Positions 17,905 to 30,337 are shown, counted from the first letter of the stretch. The stretch is DNA of 64,000 nt from Klebsiella grimontii (GCF_900200035.1 NZ_FZTC01000003.1:1-64000); one strand, 5' to 3'. The notes: a model not told the origin generated them from the letters alone. Program-made: numbers and translations.

Positions 17905-19233
17905 ATGAAAAACGCTGACATGACCACTTTACTCGCACAGTTTCCTCTACTGGAGGAGCTGATTGCCCTGAAAGAAACTACCTGGTTTAACCCGTCAACG
18001 ACGTCGCTGGCGGAAGGGTTACCCTACGTTGGCCTGACGACAGAAGACGTTCAGGACGCCCACGCCCGGCTCGATCGCTTTGCGCCCTATCTGGCGGAAG
18101 CCTTTCCGGAAACCGCGGCCACCGGCGGTATTATCGAGTCTGAGCTGGTGGCTATTCCGGTAATGAAGGCCCGGCTGGAAAAAACTTTTAGCCAGCCGAT
18201 TAGCGGCGATCTGCTGCTGAAAAAAGACAGCCACCTACCGATTTCCGGCTCTATTAAGGCCCGCGGCGGCATTTATGAGGTGCTGACCCATGCGGAGAAA
18301 CTGGCGATCGGCGCGGGGTTATTAAAAACTTCCGACGACTATCGCAAGCTGCTGACTCCTGAGTTCAGGGATTTCTTTAGCCAGTACAGCATCGCCGTCG
18401 GCTCCACCGGTAATCTGGGGATGTCGATTGGCATTATGAGCGCGCGCATCGGCTTTAAGGTGACGGTCCATATGTCCGCCGACGCCAGGGCGTGGAAAAA
18501 GGCCAAACTGCGCAGCCACGGCGTGACGGTCGTGGAGTACGAAGAGGATTACGGCGTGGCGGTTGAGCAGGGGCGCAAAGCCGCCGAGTCTGACCCGAAC
18601 TGCTTCTTTATCGATGATGAGAACTCGCGCACCCTGTTCCTCGGCTACGCCGTGGCCGGCGAGCGGCTAAAGGCGCAGTTTGCCCGCGAAGGGCGCGTGG
18701 TGGACGCCGGTCATCCACTGTTTGTTTATCTGCCGTGCGGCGTGGGCGGCGGCCCCGGCGGGGTGGCGTTCGGCCTGAAGCTGGCATTTGGCGACCACGT
18801 CCACTGCCTCTTCGCCGAGCCGACCCACTCCCCTTGCATGCTGCTGGGGGTCTATACCGGCCTGCATGACCAGATTTCAGTTCAGGATTTGGGGATCGAT
18901 AATCTGACCGCCGCCGACGGTCTGGCGGTCGGCCGCGCTTCCGGTTTCGTGGGCCGGGCAATGGAGCGCCTGCTGGACGGGTTCTACTCTCTCGATGACC
19001 AGACTATGTACGATATGCTGGGTTGGTTAGCCGAAGAAGAAGGTATTCGCCTGGAGCCATCCGCGCTGGCCGGCATGGCCGGGCCGCAGCGGGTCTGCGC
19101 CAGCGAGGCGTATCAGCGGATGCACGGTTTCACCGCGGAGCAGATGCGCAATGCGACCCATCTGGTGTGGGCGACCGGCGGCGGCATGGTGCCGGAAGAG
19201 GAGATGGCGCAGTATCTGGCGAAGGGGCGGTAA
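17905..19233 (+). CDS. dsdA: D-serine ammonia-lyase
   Basis: The 442-residue PLP enzyme converts D-serine to pyruvate and ammonia. The Schiff-base Lys lies in [13 protein letters not shown] near residue 118 and the phosphate-binding glycine loop is [14 protein letters not shown]. Length matches E. coli DsdA (442). It is the last gene of dsdXA, with a strong terminator after it. It allows use or detoxification of D-serine, abundant in urine. Confidence 0.96.
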   Translation: MKNADMTTLLAQFPLLEELIALKETTWFNPSTTSLAEGLPYVGLTTEDVQDAHARLDRFAPYLAEAFPETAATGGIIESELVAIPVMKARLEKTFSQPISGDLLLKKDSHLPISGSIKARGGIYEVLTHAEKLAIGAGLLKTSDDYRKLLTPEFRDFFSQYSIAVGSTGNLGMSIGIMSARIGFKVTVHMSADARAWKKAKLRSHGVTVVEYEEDYGVAVEQGRKAAESDPNCFFIDDENSRTLFLGYAVAGERLKAQFAREGRVVDAGHPLFVYLPCGVGGGPGGVAFGLKLAFGDHVHCLFAEPTHSPCMLLGVYTGLHDQISVQDLGIDNLTAADGLAVGRASGFVGRAMERLLDGFYSLDDQTMYDMLGWLAEEEGIRLEPSALAGMAGPQRVCASEAYQRMHGFTAEQMRNATHLVWATGGGMVPEEEMAQYLAKGR

Positions 19234-19254
19234 GCCTCCCGGCAGGTAAACACC

Positions 19255-19288
19255 ATGGCGACGAAGGCTCTCTCGTCGCCATTTTTTT
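19255..19288 (+). terminator. dsdA terminator
   Basis: ATGGCGACGA (19255-19264) pairs with TCGTCGCCAT (19273-19282), followed by seven T. Confidence 0.9.
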
Positions 19289-19817
19289 AGCGCAGCAGAT
19301 GCATGAGCTCAACCGGCGAGCGGTGCTGGTTGAGTAAATCGCGAAGAACGCGCATATAGGGGGCGCTCCAGCTATAAAACTGCCGGTATCCTTCGCATAG
19401 CGCGTTGGAGCCATCCTCCAGTCGCAGCTGCGGGCAGCCGCCACCGCATAATCTTAGCCAGGCGCAGCCCGCGCAGGCCGGTCCCGGCGGATTATTCTCA
19501 TAACGTACTGTCTCACCGCGCCAGGCGCGCAGCGTGGCCTCAAACAGCGGCACGACGATGCGGTTAGCGTCTTCTTTGATCCAAATAGCAAACACCGCGC
19601 AGAGAAAATCCCCCCACAGCCGGGCGTCGGAAGGTTGCAGATGGGGAATAAACTTGATAGCCGCTGCCCCCTGCGCGCTGAGCTGGTGGTAGACGCGTTC
19701 TGGGCGCTCACACTCCTGACGATGGATAATCACTTCCCGTACCGGGATATCGCTCGCCAGAGACTGGCAGTTACCGCAGTGCCGATCGTCACCGTAATCG
19801 GCCTGACATCCTGTCAT
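19287..19817 (-). CDS. yidF: YidF, truncated anaerobic-sulfatase-maturase-like protein
   Basis: The 176-residue protein resembles the C-terminal half of anaerobic sulfatase-maturating radical SAM enzymes: RPERVYHQLSAQGAAAIKFI, the WGDFL segment, and a SPASM-like cysteine set CAGCAWLRLCGGGCPQLR plus ALCEGY. The radical SAM CxxxCxxC motif is absent. The N-terminus instead holds three Cys (residues 4, 14, 17). It matches E. coli YidF, which is equally short, so this is an old reduced form rather than a recent truncation. The stop-start overlap with yidG is 4 bp. Confidence 0.82.
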   Translation of the reverse strand: MTGCQADYGDDRHCGNCQSLASDIPVREVIIHRQECERPERVYHQLSAQGAAAIKFIPHLQPSDARLWGDFLCAVFAIWIKEDANRIVVPLFEATLRAWRGETVRYENNPPGPACAGCAWLRLCGGGCPQLRLEDGSNALCEGYRQFYSWSAPYMRVLRDLLNQHRSPVELMHLLR

Positions 19818-20176
19818 ATCACATCCTTAATAAACAAAATCACTTGTCGTATATGGGTTACAGCAAACAACAATGACAGGGAAAGTACTGCGAATGCGAT
19901 CAAAAATTTGTCACGAACCGCCTGCCGCTGGACGAAATCACTGTGCTCAACGTCCATCACATTGCGGCTGCGGGTATAGCGCCAGAGGATGACGGCGACG
20001 AACGGCAATATGCACAGCGAAATCCAGAACGGAAGCCCCGCCTGATGCCAGTGGTGCTTAATCGCCAGCGCCAGCAGCGCGCCATAGCCTAAAAGGGTGC
20101 GAAACCAGGCCAGCGACGTGCGCTCCGGCTGTAGGCCCGGGTCGTTCTCGCGGCGCGCCCGGCGATTATCCGGCAT
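19814..20176 (-). CDS. yidG: DUF202 inner-membrane protein YidG
   Basis: The 120-residue protein begins with a basic stretch and the DUF202 signature QPERTSLAWFRTLLGYGALL, followed by three hydrophobic helices. It matches E. coli YidG (120). It overlaps yidH by 11 bp and yidF by 4 bp, so yidH-yidG-yidF form a tight operon. Function is unknown. Confidence 0.92.
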   Translation of the reverse strand: MPDNRRARRENDPGLQPERTSLAWFRTLLGYGALLALAIKHHWHQAGLPFWISLCILPFVAVILWRYTRSRNVMDVEHSDFVQRQAVRDKFLIAFAVLSLSLLFAVTHIRQVILFIKDVI

Positions 20177-20513
20177 AGAGCACCAGCGCCATGACCACCA
20201 CGATAACGATAGTCAGCAGAATACTGATCAGCAGCAGGGTGCGGGTATAGGGAAGGTCCTGTTTAAGCCGCATCGCCTTTTCATTGCTCAGCCAGCGTAT
20301 ATAGCCGTAAATCGCCAGGCCGCCGGCAAACAGGCACAGCAGCAGAGCGAGAATTTCGCGGATCAGCGGCGTCGCGAAATCCGGCGCCAGCTGGTCCAGG
20401 CCGACGCCGCCGGCTAAAAAGCCAAGCGAAGTGCGGATCCACGCCAGAAAGGTACGTTCATTCGCCAGCGAGAAGCGGTAATCCGGCGCTTCGCCAAGGC
20501 GGGATATTTTCAT
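20166..20513 (-). CDS. yidH: DUF202 inner-membrane protein YidH
   Basis: The 115-residue protein has the DUF202 signature ANERTFLAWIRTSLGFLAGG near residue 18 and three helices, matching E. coli YidH (115). ATG 20513 is preferred over the adjacent ATG 20516, because GGAGTC gives better spacing and homologues start MKISRLGEAPDY. It is the first gene of yidHGF. Function is unknown. Confidence 0.92.
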   Translation of the reverse strand: MKISRLGEAPDYRFSLANERTFLAWIRTSLGFLAGGVGLDQLAPDFATPLIREILALLLCLFAGGLAIYGYIRWLSNEKAMRLKQDLPYTRTLLLISILLTIVIVVVMALVLYAG

Positions 20514-20615
20514 CATGACTCCGTGATGGGTTGCCGATTGCGTAAAATACCGCCGATTCTACCTGACAGCCAAAGCGGAAGGCATCAATAATCGCCCCGT
20601 TGCAGAAAAAGTTCA

Positions 20616-20650
20616 GGCCTGATAACCGTTTAACATCAGGTTATCAGGCC
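20616..20650 (-). terminator. aglB terminator hairpin
   Basis: GGCCTGATAACC (20616-20627) and GGTTATCAGGCC (20639-20650) form a perfect 12-bp stem. On the minus strand TGAACTTTTTC follows, so it most likely ends the aglA-aglB transcript. Confidence 0.75.
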
Positions 20651-20693
20651 GATAAATGAATGACCGTCACCGCACGGATGCCGGTCAGCGGGA

Positions 20694-23635
<2,942 letters not shown>

Positions 23636-23791
23636 TTGATAATCCTCATGTAACAACTCATAGGGTGAGTGGCCTTATTCATACCCGCCATGCTTCACCT
23701 GCCGCGGTGAATTATTCAGGGTAACTATTTGTACTGGCCTGAGATGAGAATAGAAATTTGCCCCTCCAACAACATGCGGCGCCGTTGCGAT

Positions 23792-23808
23792 TCGTGATCG
23801 CTTTCATG
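23792..23808. promoter_or_regulatory. CRP-like site upstream of aglA
   Basis: CGTGA, TCGCTT, TCATG fits TGTGA-N6-TCACA at 7 of 10 bases. A minus-strand TATTCT at 23752-23747 would start transcription near 23740, which puts the CRP centre (23800.5) about 61 bp upstream, the class I position. Inference only. Confidence 0.4.
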
Positions 23809-23827
23809 GTTTTAATTACGCCAATGT

Positions 23828-23855
23828 TGTCTACTTTTTAATTAAAAATTAGACA
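23828..23855. promoter_or_regulatory. 28-bp palindrome, likely YidP operator
   Basis: TGTCTAC at 23828-23834 and TTAGACA at 23849-23855 flank an AT-rich perfect core (TTTTTAATTAAAAA). Only one base pair of the whole 28-bp palindrome is broken. It lies between the divergent aglA and yidP genes. HutC-type GntR proteins bind such arms, so it is the best candidate for YidP control of aglA. Confidence 0.6.
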
Positions 23856-23976
23856 TGATGAATTGCGCTGTTTAAGGCGCTATAACGAATAGTCTTTATT
23901 CACATGTATTTACTGTATTTTTATAGTGAATAATTCATGCTCAATCGTTTTCAACTGAGTGAATAGAGGTCTACTG

Positions 23977-24723
23977 GTGATCTACAAATCCATCGCCGAC
24001 AGATTGCGTCTGCGGCTGAATTCCTCCGATTTCGAGGTCGGCAGCCCGCTTCCTGGGGAAAAAAAACTAGCGGAAGAGTTTGGCGTCGCGCGCATGACCA
24101 TCCGCAAGGCGATAGATCTGCTGGTCGCCTGGGGGCTGGTGGTGCGTCGGCACGGCTCCGGCACCTATGTCGCCCGTAAAGACCTGCATCATGAAACCAC
24201 CAATCTGACCGGGCTGGCCGAAGTGCTGCGCAAGCAGGGTAAAGAGGTGATCAGCCGGGTATTGGTTTTCGAGGTCATGCCCGCCCCTCCGGCTATCGCC
24301 AGCCTGCTGCGGATACAAATTGATGAACGGATCTACTTCTCGCGCCGGGTGCGCTATGTCGATGGCAAGCCGCTCATGCTCGAAGACAGCTATATGCCGG
24401 TAAAGCTGTTTCGCAATCTGTCGCTGGCGCATCTGGAGGGATCGAAGTTCGATTACATCGAGAAGGAGTGCGGGTTAACCATCAGCGGTAACTATGAAAC
24501 GCTGTCGCCGGTGCTGGCGGACAGGCAGCTGGCGCAGTCGATGAACGTGCCGGAACAGACGCCGCTGCTGCGTATTACCTCTCTTTCCTACAGCGACAGC
24601 GGCGAGTTTCTTAACTATTCGGTGATGTTCCGTAACGCCAGCGTCTATCAGGTGGACTACCACCTGCGGCGCGTCCGCGCGGAGAATCCGTTAACCTATC
24701 CCCCAGAACAGCACCGCCAGTAG
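23977..24723 (+). CDS. yidP: GntR/HutC-family regulator of the agl operon
   Basis: The 248-residue protein has an N-terminal winged helix ([20 protein letters not shown], then RRHGSGTYV) and a UTRA ligand-binding domain. It matches E. coli YidP, the glv-linked regulator, in almost every block. GTG 23977 is chosen over GTG 23959 because the E. coli protein starts MIYKSIA and AGAGGT lies 7 nt before it. It diverges from aglA. Its stop lies inside the end of yidE: the 3' ends overlap by 33 bp. Confidence 0.9.
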   Translation: MIYKSIADRLRLRLNSSDFEVGSPLPGEKKLAEEFGVARMTIRKAIDLLVAWGLVVRRHGSGTYVARKDLHHETTNLTGLAEVLRKQGKEVISRVLVFEVMPAPPAIASLLRIQIDERIYFSRRVRYVDGKPLMLEDSYMPVKLFRNLSLAHLEGSKFDYIEKECGLTISGNYETLSPVLADRQLAQSMNVPEQTPLLRITSLSYSDSGEFLNYSVMFRNASVYQVDYHLRRVRAENPLTYPPEQHRQ

Positions 24724-26352
24724 CTGCGGCGTGATAATACGTAAGAACATGACCAGGGGATAAACCGTCGCGTATGAAAGGGCCGCCGCGCCGCTGGTGG
24801 CATGCAGGTTGTTGGCAAAAGCCAGCGCCGGAGGGTCGGTCATTGAACCGGCCAGCATGCCGCACAGGGTCAGGTAGTTCATCTTCGCCAACATGCGCGC
24901 CAGAATACCGACCGCCAGCAGCGGGATCGCGGTGATAAAAATGCCGTAGACAATCCAGCTCATACCATCGCCTTCAATCAGCGTCGCCACAAAGTCGCCG
25001 CCGGATTTCAGCCCAACCACCGCCAGGAACAGCACAATACCCAGCTCGCGTAGCGCGAGGTTGGCGCTGGGCGGCATAAACCAGTACAGCTTACCGATGC
25101 TGCCGATACGCCCGAGGATCAGCGCCATAATCAGCGGCCCTCCGGCCAGACCCAGCTTCAGCGCCGCCGGGAACCCCGGAATAAACAGCGGAATAGAGCC
25201 CAGCAGCACGCCTAAGCCAATGCCGATAAATACCGGCAGCATCTGCACCTGCTGCAGTTTTTGCTGGGCGTTGCCAAGCTCGGCGGCCACCGCGTCAATC
25301 GCCTCCGGACGGCCGACCAGGTTGAGAATATCACCGAACTGCAGGCTGGCATGGCTGCTGGCCACCAGTTCAACCCCGGCGCGATTGAGGCGCGAGATCA
25401 CCACGTCATAGCGCTGTTTAAAGTGCAGATCGCGAATCCTTTTACCTAACACTTTTTCGTTGGTGACCACCACGCGCTCGACTTTCAGATCGGTACCGCG
25501 CGTGGAGAGCGAAGTGGAAACTTCCTTGCCAATCACCAGTTGGGCATTGTGCAAATCCTCCGGCCGCCCGACCAGATGCAGCAGGTCCCCAAGCTGAATC
25601 AGGGTATTTGGCGCGGGCACCATCAGCATCTCCTCACGCTTGAGGCGCGAGCAGATCAGCTTGTCGCTGTTGAGCATCGGCACATCCTGAATCGCCATAT
25701 TGTTCAGGTTCGGGTTTTCGACCCGCACGTTGATGGTCTGAAGATGCGCATGGCCGTTGCCGCTGATCTCGTCAAACTGCTGGGCCTCTTTCTCGACGTT
25801 AATGCGGAAAAACAGTCGCACCAGCCACATGGTCAGCAAAATGCCGCAGATGCCGAATGGATAGGCCATGGCGTAGCTCATCCCCATCTGATCGACGGTA
25901 TCAAGCGGTACGCCAAGGTCGCGCAGGATCTGCTGTCCGGCCCCCAGCGCAGGCGTGTTGGTTACCGCGCCGGAGAAGATACCGAGCACCACGGGAAGAG
26001 GGATATCGAACAGTTTATGCAGGACCGCGGTGACCAGGCCGCCGAGAATGACGATCAGAATAGCGAAGAGGTTCAGCCGCAGGCCGGAGACGCGCAGCGA
26101 GGCGAAGAAGCCCGGCCCGACCTGGATACCTATGGTATACACAAAGAGAATCAGGCCGAATTCCTGAATAAAGTGCAGCATTGGGCTGCTGAGCGTAATG
26201 CCCGCCTGGTCCACAAAGTGGCCGACGATGATGCCGCCAAACAGCACGCCCCCGATACCGAAGCCGACGCCGCGCACTTTTACATTGCCGATCCACAATC
26301 CAACGACCGCCACCAGCGCCAATACGCTAACGGTCAATGCTATATCACTCAT
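24691..26352 (-). CDS. yidE: AspT/YidE-type membrane transporter
   Basis: The 553-residue protein has two blocks of five hydrophobic helices separated by two TrkA-C (RCK_C) domains around residues 190-375, the plan of the aspartate:alanine antiporter family. It matches E. coli YidE (553). The substrate is unknown. ATG 26352 (MSDIALTVS) is used instead of the longer frame from 26433, since E. coli starts there. Its 3' end overlaps yidP on the opposite strand. Confidence 0.93.
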   Translation of the reverse strand: MSDIALTVSVLALVAVVGLWIGNVKVRGVGFGIGGVLFGGIIVGHFVDQAGITLSSPMLHFIQEFGLILFVYTIGIQVGPGFFASLRVSGLRLNLFAILIVILGGLVTAVLHKLFDIPLPVVLGIFSGAVTNTPALGAGQQILRDLGVPLDTVDQMGMSYAMAYPFGICGILLTMWLVRLFFRINVEKEAQQFDEISGNGHAHLQTINVRVENPNLNNMAIQDVPMLNSDKLICSRLKREEMLMVPAPNTLIQLGDLLHLVGRPEDLHNAQLVIGKEVSTSLSTRGTDLKVERVVVTNEKVLGKRIRDLHFKQRYDVVISRLNRAGVELVASSHASLQFGDILNLVGRPEAIDAVAAELGNAQQKLQQVQMLPVFIGIGLGVLLGSIPLFIPGFPAALKLGLAGGPLIMALILGRIGSIGKLYWFMPPSANLALRELGIVLFLAVVGLKSGGDFVATLIEGDGMSWIVYGIFITAIPLLAVGILARMLAKMNYLTLCGMLAGSMTDPPALAFANNLHATSGAAALSYATVYPLVMFLRIITPQLLAVLFWGIG

Positions 26353-26453
26353 CGTCTCTTCCCTGTGAATAACATTACGAATAAAGAGGATTATGACCGG
26401 TAGCGACCAGGCTGTATGCCGCCTGGCGCACAATAATCACGGGATCGGGTTCG

Positions 26454-27251
26454 CTATTCAGGCACGCCTTTATTTTTCGCCGCAATTTTCAGCTGCTGAA
26501 TACTTTTCTCCGGGGAAGGGAGCGCTTCAGGCATCGTACCGCCAGATCGTTAATCGTCTGACGCAGTTTTTGGCCAGCTGCTTCGTATCGACCTCATCCC
26601 GGCGCAGTTTTTCTTCCGTTTGGGTAGCGCGGAAAAGGTTGGCTGCAAGCTCAGTAGACCCCATATGGTCGAGAATTTTTTGGCTTTTCTTTAGCCCTTT
26701 ACGCTCATGAATCGCTTGTTGATCCAGACCACCGTAGAGGCCTTTATAGCCATGGTTCTGGAAAATAGCGAAATCCAGCGTTGTCTGTACGCCCGCTAGC
26801 TGGGCCGTTTCAACAAGGTGTTTATTATGTTCTTTCAGCTCATTGCGCAAAAATAGCCGCTTCTCATCCTCTCGTAGAGATTTAAAGGTTTGATCGTCCT
26901 TCAGTTCCTAACGCCGGGTTTGCAACGCAAAGTAGGTTTGCCCCGCGGCAATGACCGGTTTCGACGGATCGCCATTTTGCACAACCAGATAGCAGGCGTC
27001 GCGGGATAGATGAATGTCTTCAAGATTCCTGCTGGAACCGGAACCCAATTCGACCATTTTGTTGGACTCAACAAAATGGTCTGAGGGTAGCTGACCGCTC
27101 GCCTCACATGAAATTATCGCTTTTGAGATTACCTTTTGAAAATTTCTCCACTCTTTATAGTCCAGTAATGGCCAAGGTTTCGGGCAGACCAATATTCTCT
27201 CCCCGCCTCATCTCTATTTTTGATCGCTTCGAATGGCTGCTGTTCGTTCAT
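26454..27251 (-). pseudogene. dinD: Decayed dinD (DNA-damage-inducible protein D)
   Basis: Reading from ATG 27251 (AAAGGA before it) gives MNEQQPFEAIKN, then EYWSARN, a DinD-type start. A 1-base loss after WSAR (about 27180) shifts the frame to LLDYKEWRNFQKVISKAI. A TAG at 26910-26908 replaces the Gln codon after FALQTRR. The frame then continues through FQNHGYKGLYGGLDQQAIHE and STELAANLFRATQTEEKLRR before further damage near 26600. A second 1-base loss near 26535 separates it from TMPEALPSPEKSIQQL, with the stop at 26456-26454. At least three lesions make it non-functional. Confidence 0.9.
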
Positions 27252-27346
27252 TACAGATCCTTTGTTTCAGTGAGCCTATAAAATCTGATTATTTTTTAAA
27301 CTGAAACATCCGTTGCAGCAAGGGGATTTAATGCGCTCCCGCGCAC

Positions 27347-27370
27347 AAAAAAGCCCCGAAAATCGGGGCC
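27347..27370 (-). terminator. ibpB terminator
   Basis: GCCCCGA (27353-27359) pairs with TCGGGGC (27363-27369), followed on the minus strand by six T. Confidence 0.9.
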
Positions 27371-27389
27371 TTATGAGTGGTTCGCTTAA

Positions 27390-27818
27390 TTAGCTATCTA
27401 ACGCGGGGCGCTCGCTGATGGCGATGCGCTGCGGGGCGATCTGTTCCGGCTCGTTGCGGGTCAGATCGATATGCAGCAGGCCGTTGGTAAAGGTAGCCCC
27501 GGAGACTTCCATATTTTCGGCGAGCGTGAAGCTCAGGCTAAACGCCTGGTTAACCAGCCCCTGGTGTAGCCATTTGGTCTCTTTTTCCGGCTGCTGCGGC
27601 GCGCCTTTTACCGTCAGGCGCGTGCCTTCAAGCTGGATATCCAAATCTTCCTGACGGAAACCGGCCAGCGCAAGGGTAATGCGATAGTGGTTATCGTCGC
27701 TTTTTTCGATGTTATAAGGCGGGAAGGTCTGGCTTTCACCGGCGGTTTGCAGCGCGTTGGCCAGTTTGTCAAAACCGATCCATTGACGCAGCAGCGGGGA
27801 TAAATCGTAGTTACGCAT
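27390..27818 (-). CDS. ibpB: Small heat-shock protein IbpB
   Basis: The 142-residue holdase has an alpha-crystallin domain (about residues 38-125: [20 protein letters not shown] and the conserved LA-G motif) and a C-terminal tail with IAPQRIAI, the I-x-I contact motif. It matches E. coli IbpB (142). With IbpA it coats aggregates and hands clients to DnaK and ClpB. It follows ibpA with a 118-bp leader that probably also folds as a heat-labile structure. Confidence 0.96.
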   Translation of the reverse strand: MRNYDLSPLLRQWIGFDKLANALQTAGESQTFPPYNIEKSDDNHYRITLALAGFRQEDLDIQLEGTRLTVKGAPQQPEKETKWLHQGLVNQAFSLSFTLAENMEVSGATFTNGLLHIDLTRNEPEQIAPQRIAISERPALDS

Positions 27819-27936
27819 TGTGTTTCTCCTTCTAAGAAGCGAGTGGTTAGCTGCAAATCCTGCGGATTCGCATTTGCCCCCTGACGGCAGGCAGATTTTT
27901 GCATTAATACCGGGCCGCGTTGGCGGCCCAAGGAAA

Positions 27937-28350
27937 TTAGTTGATCTCGATACGGCGCGGTTTATTCGCTTCGGGAATCACTCGCTCGAGGTCGATATAC
28001 AGCAGGCCGTTTACCAGGTTGGCGCCGCGAATATGGATATTTTCCGCCAGCTGGAATTTACGCTCAAAATTGCGTTCAGCGATGCCCTGATAGAGGTAAG
28101 TACGCTCTTTCTGTTCGGCGGCATGGGCGCCTTTCACGATAAGCAGATTATCCTGAGCGGTAATTTCCAGTTCGCTCTCGGCAAAACCGGCCACCGCAAT
28201 CGCGATGCGGTAGTTGTTCTCGTCTACTAACTCAACGTTGTACGGAGGGTAGCCGCCATTACTCTGGCTTTGATTATTTTCTAACAGATTGAAAAGGCGG
28301 TCGAAACCAATAGCAGAACGATACAGCGGGGAGAGATCGAAATTACGCAT
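27937..28350 (-). CDS. ibpA: Small heat-shock protein IbpA
   Basis: The 137-residue protein matches E. coli IbpA (137), from [20 protein letters not shown] to the C-terminal [10 protein letters not shown] with the I-x-I motif. The alpha-crystallin domain spans about residues 40-122. It is the first gene of ibpAB and is controlled by sigma-32 and an RNA thermometer in its leader. Confidence 0.97.
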   Translation of the reverse strand: MRNFDLSPLYRSAIGFDRLFNLLENNQSQSNGGYPPYNVELVDENNYRIAIAVAGFAESELEITAQDNLLIVKGAHAAEQKERTYLYQGIAERNFERKFQLAENIHIRGANLVNGLLYIDLERVIPEANKPRRIEIN

Positions 28351-28440
28351 AATACATAGCTCCTGAAATCAGCGAGAATTATCTGACCTTCCATCATGGA
28401 CAGGTCGTTATTAAGCGGAATACCCATTCGGCGTATTCTC
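28351..28440 (-). promoter_or_regulatory. ROSE-type RNA thermometer in the ibpA leader
   Basis: The leader between the sigma-32 promoter and ibpA contains AGGAGCTATG just before the start, preceded by CTCGCTGATTTC, which can mask the ribosome-binding site as in the ROSE element known for E. coli ibpA. The fold was judged by eye. Confidence 0.65.
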
Positions 28441-28456
28441 TGAGTGACACATTCCT

Positions 28457-28485
28457 AAAATGGGTATATCCATGCCCTTTTCAAG
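28457..28485 (-). promoter_or_regulatory. Sigma-32 heat-shock promoter of ibpAB
   Basis: On the minus strand CTTGAAAA (28485-28478) and CCCATTTT (28464-28457) are 13 bp apart, close to the RpoH consensus CTTGAA and CCCCATNT. Confidence 0.88.
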
Positions 28486-28717
28486 GTGAAGAGGGCAATT
28501 TTTTTTGCAGTTTGCGGTCTATTGCTTAGACTGGAGTGACAGCACAAAAGGCAAAGTGCGACGCCTGCCACAGTGCGGCGCAATCGCACTATGCATCCAT
28601 GGAATGGCCCGATATAACCGATATGTACGCCATTCTTCAGACCGCGTCTTTACCGGCGGCGCTCTGAAATTTTTGTACATTGAAGGTTCTATCAACGCCC
28701 GTAACGATGACGGAAAA

Positions 28718-29050
28718 ATGATGAAAAACGGTCTGTTAAAGCTGGTCCTGTTTAGCGGGATGATAAGTTTAGGCGGTTGCTCCAGCGTGATGTCACATAC
28801 CGGCGGTAAGGAAGGAACCTATCCGGGAACGCGCGCCAGCGCGCAAATGCTGGGAGATAGCGATGCCAACTGGGGAACGAAATCCCTTGTGGCGCTGGAT
28901 ATGCCCCTTACGGCGGTAATGGACACGCTGCTGCTGCCGTGGGATATGTTCCGCACCGACAGCTCGGTCAAATCGCGCGTTGAAAAGAGCGAGAAAGAGA
29001 CGCTGGCGACCAACTCCGTGATCCCGCCAGCGCGGATGACTAATCAGTAA
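28718..29050 (+). CDS. yidQ: Outer-membrane-type lipoprotein YidQ
   Basis: The 110-residue protein has a signal peptide with the lipobox SLGGC (Cys near residue 20), then CSSVMSHTGGKEGTYPGTRA as in E. coli YidQ (DUF1375). ATG 28718 is used rather than a frame start 71 codons upstream, because homologues start at this MMK and GGA lies just before it. It is predicted to be a periplasm-facing lipoprotein of unknown function. It lies next to ibpA, with which it diverges. Confidence 0.88.
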   Translation: MMKNGLLKLVLFSGMISLGGCSSVMSHTGGKEGTYPGTRASAQMLGDSDANWGTKSLVALDMPLTAVMDTLLLPWDMFRTDSSVKSRVEKSEKETLATNSVIPPARMTNQ

Positions 29051-29051
29051 T

Positions 29052-30278
29052 TTAGCGCCCCGTTGCGGTTACCCATAGCTGGCGGTAACCGTCTACCTCC
29101 TCCATCCAGGCAAGCTGTTTGCCGTCTGGCGAAAAGACGATCGCATCGGCCGATGGCGGATTGGCATGTTCGTCGGTCAAAAAGAGGATGTCCCCGCTCA
29201 GCGCATCACAAAGCGCGATTCGGTTTTCCAGCACAAAGCCCAGCCATTTCCCCGACGGATGCCAGTTAAACGCCGACTGGATATCAGAGCGGTTGTGGGT
29301 CAGCTGCCGCAGCCCATCACCCTGCGACGAGATAAGCCACATTTGCGCCACCCCGGCATCGTCGCGCAGCAGAAAAGCCATCTCCGTTGCCTGCGGGTTG
29401 GCCCGCACCCAATGTCGCGGCGTATTCACCAGCCCCGGGTAACGACGTTCATGGGTAAACGTTAAGCGGCGCTGGACCACGCCGGCGGGGGGAGCCGGCA
29501 TCGTGGCGTCCGTTCCAGCAAGCGGCGCATCGCCAGACTGCTTCCAGCCCTGCTCGCTCTGCGGCAGCTCGACAATAAACAGCTCCGGCACTTTGTCGCC
29601 GTTTATCGCTCGCGTATCGCCAATAAACGCCAGCGCCCGGTCACCGACCCAGCCCTCTTCATAGGCGCGATTAATCTCGTCGCTGCCCGGCGCGGGGGAC
29701 GACGTTGTGCGGCTGACCAGCACGCACCAGTGGCTGCCGCCGTATTGCCGTGGATGATCCCCACGGGGTATTACCGGGCCATAGGGAACCGCCACGCCAA
29801 CGTTGCGTAAATCCAGCGCCGGATCGCGTTCATGCAGCACGTGGTCGTTATAGGTAAAACTGACGAGCTCGCCGTTCGGGCTGAAAACATGTACATGGCT
29901 GCCGCCGCGCAGCGCGCCAGGGGTATAGGGCGGAGTGATATCCATCGCATCAAGGTTGCGCGTTTCCCCCTGATACGTCACCACGCCGCGGCGATGGTGA
30001 AAATCGTAATGCCAGCGCTTATCCGGGTTTTCCGGACCGTGGATGAAGACATATTTATCTACCGATGGATGAACGGTCACCACGCCAACGTACGCGCCTT
30101 GTCCGGCACGGTAGAGGATCTCAACCTCTCCCGTCTCGACATTCACCCGCTCGATCGTTTCGCCGGTAAAAGAGGCGCCAGAGGGACGAACGTCAAAAAC
30201 CAGCCACCGGCTGTCCGCCGTCCAGGTGTGGGTGTTGGTAAGCTGATGATGGCGGGGAGCAAAAGTGACTTGTTTCAT
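29052..30278 (-). CDS. yidR: TolB-like beta-propeller protein YidR (DUF3748)
   Basis: The 408-residue protein matches E. coli YidR. Repeated blade motifs such as WTADSRWLVFDVRPSG, FSPNGELVSFTY, WHPSGKWLGFV and FSPDGKQLAWM indicate a WD40/TolB-type propeller. No signal peptide is seen. Function is unknown. It ends 1 bp from the yidQ stop on the opposite strand. Confidence 0.9.
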   Translation of the reverse strand: MKQVTFAPRHHQLTNTHTWTADSRWLVFDVRPSGASFTGETIERVNVETGEVEILYRAGQGAYVGVVTVHPSVDKYVFIHGPENPDKRWHYDFHHRRGVVTYQGETRNLDAMDITPPYTPGALRGGSHVHVFSPNGELVSFTYNDHVLHERDPALDLRNVGVAVPYGPVIPRGDHPRQYGGSHWCVLVSRTTSSPAPGSDEINRAYEEGWVGDRALAFIGDTRAINGDKVPELFIVELPQSEQGWKQSGDAPLAGTDATMPAPPAGVVQRRLTFTHERRYPGLVNTPRHWVRANPQATEMAFLLRDDAGVAQMWLISSQGDGLRQLTHNRSDIQSAFNWHPSGKWLGFVLENRIALCDALSGDILFLTDEHANPPSADAIVFSPDGKQLAWMEEVDGYRQLWVTATGR

Positions 30279-30288
30279 GGGAGATAAA

Positions 30289-30315
30289 CTCTGAAGCCTA
30301 AGTTGCGCTTCAGAG
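30289..30315. terminator. Hairpin between the hydroxyacid dehydrogenase gene and yidR
   Basis: CTCTGAAGC (30289-30297) pairs perfectly with GCTTCAGAG (30307-30315), 22 bp after the dehydrogenase stop. The T-run on the minus strand is short. It could end the dgo transcript or act in the yidR leader. Confidence 0.45.
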
Positions 30316-30337
30316 TAGTTGATCCGCCAAAAAATGA

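Noticed and set aside
27235-27251. LexA box at the dinD start
   Set aside because: CTGT and ACAG are 9 bp apart here, not 8, and the rest of the consensus is not met.
28505-28717. 71-residue N-terminal extension of yidQ
   Set aside because: It overlaps the sigma-32 promoter region and is absent from the E. coli protein; the signal peptide starts at ATG 28718.
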